A stretch of 64,000 nt of DNA from Streptomyces albicerus (GTDB lineage Bacteria; Actinomycetota; Actinomycetes; Streptomycetales; Streptomycetaceae), in the NCBI RefSeq assembly GCF_008905045.1, contig NZ_VWMY01000005.1:1-64000 (forward strand), given 5' to 3'. Both the position numbers and the translations under genes were made by a program. This document shows positions 63,150-64,000 of the stretch, in pieces. Under the pieces are notes generated by a model. It searched no databases. It was not told the DNA's origin and saw only the letters and a list, made by a program, of their open reading frames with translations. How positions within the stretch are numbered: the first letter of the stretch is position 1; each line of letters opens with the position of its first letter.

Positions 63150-64000
63150 ATGTCAACAGCCAGTGGAGACCCGACAACGGGGACTGCCGACTTCTCGGCG
63201 GCGCCCTTGGCCGACGCATCCGCCCCCGACGAGTGGGAGCACGGCCAGGACGCGATCTCGGGTCAGAGCACCACCGAAGTGAGCGGTACCGAGCAACAGT
63301 CGACGGCCTGGGAAACGGCGGAGCACGCCGAGCCGGGCGCCGCCGTCCCCGCCTACCGCCCCACCCGCGGCCGCTACCGCGGCAGCAGCGGAGGCTACGA
63401 ACTGGATCTGCGCGTGGACGTCGACAGCGTGCCCGGCGGCCCGAAGGTCTTGAGGAAGGTCAGCGGAGACTTCTTCAGCACGGGTGGCGGCACGAAGGCG
63501 TACTTCGGCTCGTTCATCGTGGACGCGCCGACCGTCTCCTGGACCGCGACCAAGGTCGTCATCAGGGGAGTCGCCGAGTACACCTGGAAGACCGCCTACG
63601 AGCTCGTGCGGGTCACCATCCCGCGCAGCAGGGCGAACCAGCGTCCCGGAGCGGCGACCGTGGAGTTCCTCCGCCCGCCGGGCCAGCTGGGCGCCACCTA
63701 CGTCTGCCCGTTCGTCTCCCCGTATTTCCGCACCGTCGAGTGGGAGCAGGACTCCGTGACCGGGGCCGTGCCCTTCCTCTCGTACGACACCGGTTCGCTC
63801 CCGCAGCCCGCCAACAGCCCGGCCCGGATCCTCACCGTGCCCCGGGCCTACGCCGAGGCCGGCATCGAACTCCTCGTCTCCGGCACCGCGAACGTTATCG
63901 CGAACAGCCAGAACGGCTGGACCAACACCGAACTGCACGCCGCGATGGAGACCAACTTCAGCCTGTGGCGCAACGCCCCGCAGTGGAAACTGTGGCTGCT
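63150..64000 (+). CDS. Unrecognised protein, 3'-truncated by window edge
   Basis: At least 283 residues, open at the right edge. The frame starts ATG 63150 after CGGAGGA. The first 65 residues are acidic and rich in Ser, Thr and Ala, without a signal peptide. From about residue 70 there is a beta-rich domain: GRYRGSSGGYELDLRVDVD, VSGDFFSTGGGTKAYFGSFIVD and VSWTATKVVIRGVAEYTW. The last visible part is WTNTELHAAMETNFSLWRN. I recall Streptomyces proteins of this type ending in a metalloprotease-like domain, but that region is outside the window. Function unknown. Confidence 0.7.
   Translation, partial: MSTASGDPTTGTADFSAAPLADASAPDEWEHGQDAISGQSTTEVSGTEQQSTAWETAEHAEPGAAVPAYRPTRGRYRGSSGGYELDLRVDVDSVPGGPKVLRKVSGDFFSTGGGTKAYFGSFIVDAPTVSWTATKVVIRGVAEYTWKTAYELVRVTIPRSRANQRPGAATVEFLRPPGQLGATYVCPFVSPYFRTVEWEQDSVTGAVPFLSYDTGSLPQPANSPARILTVPRAYAEAGIELLVSGTANVIANSQNGWTNTELHAAMETNFSLWRNAPQWKLWL

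Overview
The window reads as one contig stretch of a Streptomyces-type actinomycete chromosome. It has very high G+C with G/C-rich third codon positions, frequent GTG and TTG starts, Tat and lipoprotein exports, several TetR regulators, a class F sortase, an F420-type PPOX protein, secreted glycosidases carrying ricin-type (CBM13) modules, and two copies of a repeat I recall from many Streptomyces intergenic regions. I see no tRNA, rRNA or CRISPR array. The mix of transporters, secreted enzymes, regulators and dead insertion sequences fits a variable chromosome arm rather than the core.

Layout. 1-6.6 kb is scarred by mobile DNA: three decayed IS5-like transposases, a 3'-truncated IS701-like transposase, a head-to-head pair of 22-bp inverted repeats, and a flavin monooxygenase cut off by an IS remnant. 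Intact genes lie between them: an MFS pump with a divergent TetR and three operator-like palindromes, a HAD hydrolase and a GNAT acetyltransferase. 6.7-29 kb is ordinary accessory sequence: a TetR/HIBADH-type dehydrogenase pair, a secreted cutinase closely resembling PET hydrolases, two PucR-type regulators, an SDR-MFS operon, an ankyrin protein, DUF3105, a TetR-MFS operon, an ARMT1-like protein, a membrane-anchored S1 protease divergent from an ECF sigma factor and its membrane partner, an epoxide hydrolase, two DUF899 proteins and an FG-GAP lipoprotein-like or membrane protein.

28.8-52.8 kb is a glycan-utilisation region with two sugar ABC importers. The first is headed by a LacI regulator and a perfect 24-bp palindrome and runs binding protein, permease, permease, GH13 alpha-glucosidase, followed by a sulfatase. 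The second is headed by a ROK regulator and runs binding protein, permease, permease, GH51 arabinofuranosidase, followed by a secreted GH43 (exo-beta-1,3-galactanase type) and a GH29 fucosidase. Neither importer has its own ATPase; a shared MsiK-type ATPase elsewhere is expected. Exo-galactanase, arabinofuranosidase, fucosidase, GH97 and a GH27 remnant together suggest plant arabinogalactan-type glycans as the target (inference). The region is decaying: one GH43 gene has two in-frame stops, a GH95 gene is reduced to its 3' end, and a GH27 gene to its 5' end.

52.9-64 kb holds single genes: an aldo/keto reductase, a sortase with a possible cell-wall-anchored substrate, a PPOX protein, a secreted neocarzinostatin-fold-like protein, GNAT, a zinc alcohol dehydrogenase, an I36-type inhibitor, a DM13 protein, an LLM/FAD oxidoreductase pair, and an unrecognised protein running off the right edge.
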